NCBI GenBank assembly: GCA_035633255.1
Contig: DASQFD010000012.1
Location: forward strand, 1 to 7,518
Length of the DNA stretch: 7,518 bases
Source of the DNA: DASQFD01 sp035633255
GTDB lineage: Bacteria > Actinomycetota > Actinomycetes > Actinomycetales > Dermatophilaceae
Reading direction: 5' to 3'
A program made the translations under genes and the position numbers. The notes beneath the pieces were generated by a model. It saw nothing but the letters and a program-made list of their open reading frames with translations, did not search any database and was not told where the DNA came from. Position 1 is the first letter of the stretch, and each line of letters starts with the position of its first letter. Positions 5,011 to 7,518 of the stretch are shown here, piece after piece.

Positions 5011-5071
5011 CTCGCGACGTGGATCGGGCCTCCTCGCGCGGAACGTACCGCGTCGCGAGGCCCGTTCCGCG
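5011..5071. terminator. Cluster of overlapping inverted repeats, probable terminator region
   Basis: Within 61 bases, three mutually exclusive stems are visible: CTCGCGAC (5011-5018) with GTCGCGAG (5052-5059); CGGGCCTC (5025-5032) with GAGGCCCG (5057-5064), enclosing CGCGG/CCGCG (5037-5041/5048-5052); and CGCGGAACG (5037-5045) with CGTTCCGCG (5063-5071). It starts five bases after the amidotransferase-like gene's stop. A terminator is the simplest reading, but the nested alternatives are more elaborate than needed for one. Confidence 0.5.
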
Positions 5072-5168
5072 AACCGGCTCGGTCCACACCCGCTGCTCCT
5101 CCCCACCGCCGTCCACCGGCCACCGCGGATCGGCGGCCGGCCGGCGGGATCGGTCACAGGCTGACGGC

Positions 5169-6107
5169 ATGGATCCGGCACTTCTCGACCTGGCGAGGAG
5201 CCTCGGTGGTGTCTTCTCGGCCTCGGACGCGGCGCGCGTGGGGACACCGCCGAGGCGGTTGCGGACCCTCACCGACCGCGGTGAGCTGGTGCGCGTGCGT
5301 GCCCGTGCTTACGTCCTCGCCGAGTGGTGGCGGGCGGCCGCACCGCACGAGAGGTACCGCCTCGAGGTCCTGGCGGTCTGTCGTCGCCGGAGCGGGTCGG
5401 CCGCCTCCCACCACGCCGGCCTGGCCGTGCACCGCCTGCCGCTCGTCGACGTCGACCTGCGGCACATCGACCTCGCCGCAGACGTGGTGCACGCCTCCGG
5501 GGTGATCGGGGTGCGGGTGCACCCACGACCCCCGGGTGATAGGCAGGTCGACGTCGGCGGGACGCGCGCGTGCTCCGCCGCCACGTGCATCGTCCAGGTC
5601 GCGGCGACCACGGGTCTGCGAGCCGGCGTGGTCGCCGCCGACACGGCGCTGCACCGTGGCTGGGCGGACCCACCAGCCCTCCACCGAGCGGCGGCGACGG
5701 TCGCACCGCGCTACGGCGCCTCGGCCGTCGCGGGCCTGCTGGACCTGGCGGACGGCCGCAGCGAGTCGCCGGGGGAGAGCCTGACCCGGCTGGTTCTGCG
5801 CGGCGCGGGTCTGGACGCCGCCCCGCAGGTGCGGATCCGTGAGCGCGGCGGGCGCGTCGTCGCCCGGGTGGACCTGCTGGTGCACGGGGTCGTGGTGGTT
5901 GAGTTCGACGGCGCGGTCAAGTACGACGGAGCGGGCGGGCGGGAGGCGCTCGTGCGGGAGAAGCGGCGTGAGGACCACCTGAGGCGGCTGGGCTTCGAGG
6001 TGGTGCGCCTCACCTGGGCGGACCTGCAGGACCCGGCACGAGTGGTGGGATGGGTGCGGGAGGCCCTCGCGCGGGCAGCGGCTCGCCGACCGGAGAGGCG
6101 GGGCTGA
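5169..6107 (+). CDS. AbiEi-like N-terminal domain / DUF559 (PD-(D/E)XK-like) protein
   Basis: The 312-residue protein has two parts. Residues 1-50 (LARSLGGVFSASDAARVG...LRTLTDRGELVRVRARAYVL) form a winged-helix domain like that of type IV antitoxin AbiEi. The C-terminal 110 residues resemble DUF559/Vsr-like endonuclease domains: GESLTRLVLR (Glu203), VARVDLLV (Asp235), VVEFDG (Glu245, Asp247), a basic helix REKRREDHLRRLGFEVVRLTWADL. These acidic residues match the PD-(D/E)XK arrangement, so nuclease activity is possible but unproven. Proteins of this architecture are common and usually solitary in actinobacteria. No AbiEii-type toxin gene accompanies it here, so calling it an antitoxin would be an over-reading. 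ATG 5169 was chosen because the family's conserved region begins right after it; an in-frame ATG at 5019 would add 50 residues of inverted-repeat sequence. The ribosome site is weak and I see no clear promoter. Confidence 0.8.
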   Translation: MDPALLDLARSLGGVFSASDAARVGTPPRRLRTLTDRGELVRVRARAYVLAEWWRAAAPHERYRLEVLAVCRRRSGSAASHHAGLAVHRLPLVDVDLRHIDLAADVVHASGVIGVRVHPRPPGDRQVDVGGTRACSAATCIVQVAATTGLRAGVVAADTALHRGWADPPALHRAAATVAPRYGASAVAGLLDLADGRSESPGESLTRLVLRGAGLDAAPQVRIRERGGRVVARVDLLVHGVVVVEFDGAVKYDGAGGREALVREKRREDHLRRLGFEVVRLTWADLQDPARVVGWVREALARAAARRPERRG

Positions 6108-6108
6108 G

Positions 6109-6193
6109 GGCAGCCAGCGCGACGGCAGCGAACGCGACGGCCGACGGCCGCGACGGCCGACAGCCGGCAGCCAGCGCGACGGCCGACGGCCGC
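6109..6193. repeat. GACGGC-rich short direct repeats between the DUF559 gene and the cimA leader
   Basis: An 18-base word recurs exactly at 6109-6126 and 6166-6183, and a 19-base word built from GACGGCC units recurs at 6133-6151 and 6175-6193. Further GACGGC copies lie between them and at about 6217. The tract is non-coding and looks like replication-slippage-prone low-complexity sequence. No function is evident. Confidence 0.7.
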
Positions 6194-6247
6194 CCACCAT
6201 GCGGACCGAGGTGTCCGACGGCCGGGCGCCTGTGAGAAGGTCGCCGC

Positions 6248-6292
6248 GTGACGCACCGCAGCGTGGCCACCGCCACCGTCATTATCGACTAG
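6248..6292 (+). CDS. Leader peptide of the cimA attenuator (14 residues)
   Basis: GTG at 6248 to TAG at 6290-6292 encodes VTHRSVATATVIID (the first residue is read as Met). AGAAGG (6235-6240) lies seven bases upstream as a good ribosome site. The tail Thr-Val-Ile-Ile-Asp puts one Val and two consecutive Ile codons just before the stop, and another Val lies earlier (residue 6). The stop is followed at once by a 10-bp hairpin and a Rho-independent terminator. This is the classical layout of branched-chain amino acid attenuators, described for ilv and leu operons in enterics and proposed in actinobacteria. ATT and TAT-containing sequence is otherwise scarce in this GC-rich window, which makes the Ile-Ile run stand out. 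The peptide itself is expected to have no other function. I see no promoter box upstream. Confidence 0.75.
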   Translation: MTHRSVATATVIID

Positions 6293-6343
6293 CGCGACGA
6301 GACCTCCTCGTCGCGCAGACCTCCCGCACCCGGGGGGTCTTTT
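6292..6343 (+). terminator. Transcription attenuator of cimA: pause/antiterminator hairpin plus Rho-independent terminator
   Basis: Hairpin A pairs GCGCGACGAG (6292-6301) perfectly with CTCGTCGCGC (6307-6316) around ACCTC. The terminator pairs AGACCTCCC (6317-6325) with GGGGGGTCT (6332-6340), one G-T wobble, followed by TTTCGTTGT. AGACCTCC occurs twice (6300-6307 and 6317-6324), so the first copy could also pair with the terminator's right arm and compete with both hairpins. A ribosome stalled at the Ile codons leaves hairpin A largely free, whereas one reaching the stop covers its left arm. Which fold is the antiterminator cannot be decided by eye. An alternative role as terminator of the DUF559 gene is possible but ignores the leader ORF. 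Confidence 0.75.
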
Positions 6344-6498
6344 CGTTGTGGCGGGCGGGTCGCCGGCCGTCACGGCGAAGCGCACCGGCCCCCACCCCCG
6401 GGCCGGCGCGGCAGCGCTCGTCGACAGCTGGCAGCGGCGCACCCGTTCACGCGTGACCGCAGCCGGCCGCGCCGGACCGAGGTAAGGGCGAGAACCCG
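6344..6498 (+). promoter_or_regulatory. cimA 5' untranslated region
   Basis: These 155 bases between the attenuator and cimA contain no supported gene; a 10-codon GTG frame at 6454 has no ribosome site. AAGGG (6484-6488), ten bases before ATG 6499, is the likely, rather weak, cimA ribosome binding site. Confidence 0.5.
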
Positions 6499-7518
6499 AT
6501 GACCGACCTGCACGTCTACGACACCACCCTGCGCGACGGTGCGCAGCAGGAGGGGCTCAACCTCTCCGTGGCGGACAAGCTGGCCATCGCGGCCCACCTC
6601 GACGAGCTCGGCGTCGGCTTCATCGAGGGCGGGTGGCCCGGGGCGAACCCCAAGGACACCGAGTTCTTCGCCCGGGCGGCGCGCGACCTCACCTTGCGCA
6701 ACGCCACCCTCGCGGCCTTCGGGGCGACCCGGCGTGCGGGCGGGCGGGCCGACACCGACCCGCTCGTCCGCGCGCTGCTGGACAGCTCGGCGCCGGTGGT
6801 CACCCTCGTCGCCAAGTCCCACACCGGTCACGTCGAGCGGGCGCTGCGCACCACCCTCGCCGAGAACCTCGAGATGATCCGCGACACCGTCACCTTCCTG
6901 CAGGCCGAGGGGAGGCGCGTCTTCCTCGACGCCGAGCACTTCTTCGACGGCTACCGGGCCGACCGCGGCTACGCCCTCGAGGCGGTGCGCGTCGCCGCCG
7001 AGGCCGGCGCGGAGGTCGTCGCGCTCTGCGACACCAACGGCGGCATGCTGCCGGACCAGGTGGCCGACGTCGTCGCCGACGTCGTCGGCGCCACCGGGGC
7101 ACGCATCGGGATCCACTGCCACAACGACACCGGCTGCGCCGTGGCGAACTCGATGGCCGCGGTCGACGCCGGCGCCACGCACGTGCAGGGCACCGTCAAC
7201 GGCTACGGCGAGCGCACCGGCAACGCCAACCTCGTCACGGTCGTGGCGAACCTCCAGCTCAAGCGCGGCCTCCCGCTCCTCGAGCCGCACCGGCTCCAGG
7301 AGGCCACCAGGATCAGCCACGCGATCAGCGAGGTGACCAACGTGCCGCCCTACGGCCGCCAGCCCTACACCGGCGCGAGCGCCTTCGCGCACAAGGCGGG
7401 CCTGCACGCGAGCGCCATCAAGGTCGACCCGGACCTCTACCAGCACCTGGACCCCAAGGCCGTCGGGAACGACATGCGCATGCTGGTCTCCGACATGGCC
7501 GGGCGGGCCAGCATCGAG
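6499..7518 (+). CDS. cimA: (R)-citramalate synthase (3' end outside the window)
   Basis: The first 340 codons are present and stay open to the window's last base. CimA condenses acetyl-CoA with pyruvate to citramalate, giving a threonine-independent route to 2-oxobutyrate and isoleucine. The TIM-barrel start YDTTLRDGAQQEGLNLSVADKLAIA (Arg12, Asp13) is followed by GVGFIEGGWPGANPKD, the CimA-type variant that separates it from 2-isopropylmalate and homocitrate synthases. Later come LCDTNGG, the metal-binding HCHND (His206, His208), GTVNGYGERTGNANL and FAHKAGLHASAI of the linker region. The family is usually about 530 residues, so the rest of the linker and the C-terminal regulatory domain, where isoleucine feedback would act, lie beyond the window. 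The Val-Ile-Ile leader and terminator upstream imply control by branched-chain aminoacyl-tRNA supply. Confidence is high for the family and good for CimA over LeuA. Confidence 0.95.
   Translation, partial: MTDLHVYDTTLRDGAQQEGLNLSVADKLAIAAHLDELGVGFIEGGWPGANPKDTEFFARAARDLTLRNATLAAFGATRRAGGRADTDPLVRALLDSSAPVVTLVAKSHTGHVERALRTTLAENLEMIRDTVTFLQAEGRRVFLDAEHFFDGYRADRGYALEAVRVAAEAGAEVVALCDTNGGMLPDQVADVVADVVGATGARIGIHCHNDTGCAVANSMAAVDAGATHVQGTVNGYGERTGNANLVTVVANLQLKRGLPLLEPHRLQEATRISHAISEVTNVPPYGRQPYTGASAFAHKAGLHASAIKVDPDLYQHLDPKAVGNDMRMLVSDMAGRASIE

Noticed and set aside
5064..5074. GTTC-CGC-GAAC as a LexA/SOS box
   Set aside because: The half-sites are in inverted order and wrongly spaced relative to GAAC-N4-GTTC, and it lies within larger stems.
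3306..5123. A 605-codon open frame on the - strand
   Set aside because: It is a shadow of the HAD and hydrolase genes: the + strand frames have clear family motifs and codon bias, while this one is Arg/Gly/His-rich with no recognisable domain.
5019..5168. Earlier ATG start for the DUF559 protein
   Set aside because: It would translate through the inverted-repeat region and add residues not expected for the family, whose conserved part starts right after ATG 5169.
5169..6107. A complete AbiE toxin-antitoxin system
   Set aside because: No AbiEii nucleotidyltransferase-type toxin gene is present on either side, and the C-terminal half looks like DUF559 rather than an AbiEi antitoxin C-terminal domain.
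6454..6486. A 10-codon ORF (MTAAGRAGPR) just before cimA as a second leader
   Set aside because: It has no ribosome site and no branched-chain codons, and it ends before a weak cimA ribosome site without hairpins.
6370..7446. A 358-codon - strand frame opposite cimA
   Set aside because: It is a mirror of the cimA frame; the + strand has unmistakable CimA motifs.

Overview
The window is very GC-rich, with nearly every third codon position G or C, GTG starts and TANNNT-type -10 boxes. Together with the protein types (an actinobacterial LeuB, an AbiEi-like/DUF559 protein), this points to a high-GC actinomycete. I would guess Micrococcales, possibly near Intrasporangiaceae, but that is inference and no database was consulted. 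All genes I support lie on the + strand.

Layout: (1) the 3' end of serA (C-terminal ACT domain, 1-302). (2) A 618-nt gap without a conventional gene (303-920). It holds a 16-codon ORF rich in Leu/Ile codons (403-453), competing inverted repeats (440-516), a 26-codon ORF with a good ribosome binding site (581-661), tandem terminator-like hairpins (667-728), a G-tract cluster (805-836), and a perfect dyad beside the -10 box of leuB. (3) leuB (921-2051) and ilvE (2115-3218). (4) Three genes unrelated to branched-chain amino acid synthesis: a Cof-type HAD phosphatase (3267-4130), a class-I glutamine amidotransferase-like gamma-glutamyl hydrolase (4149-5006) and an AbiEi-like/DUF559 protein (5169-6107). 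Inverted repeats fill 5011-5071. (5) A GACGGC-rich repeat tract (6109-6193), then a textbook attenuator: a 14-codon leader ending Thr-Val-Ile-Ile-Asp, a 10-bp hairpin, and a Rho-independent terminator with a T-run (6248-6343). (6) The first 340 codons of cimA (6499 to the window end).

How the genes fit together: leuB, ilvE and cimA are all branched-chain amino acid genes. CimA makes citramalate for isoleucine from pyruvate and acetyl-CoA, LeuB does the oxidative decarboxylation for leucine (and often for the citramalate route as well), and IlvE is the final transaminase. serA (serine synthesis) often sits next to ilv genes in actinobacteria. The Val-Ile-Ile leader directly upstream of cimA suggests attenuation by branched-chain aminoacyl-tRNA supply. 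The short Leu-rich ORF upstream of leuB may be a second, less certain leader.

The main points worth checking are the cimA attenuator, the two small ORFs between serA and leuB, and an over-represented octamer (CGGCATAC, five copies). That octamer contains five of the only eight ATA/TAT triplets in the window. I see no evidence of a new defence system, mobile element or CRISPR array.
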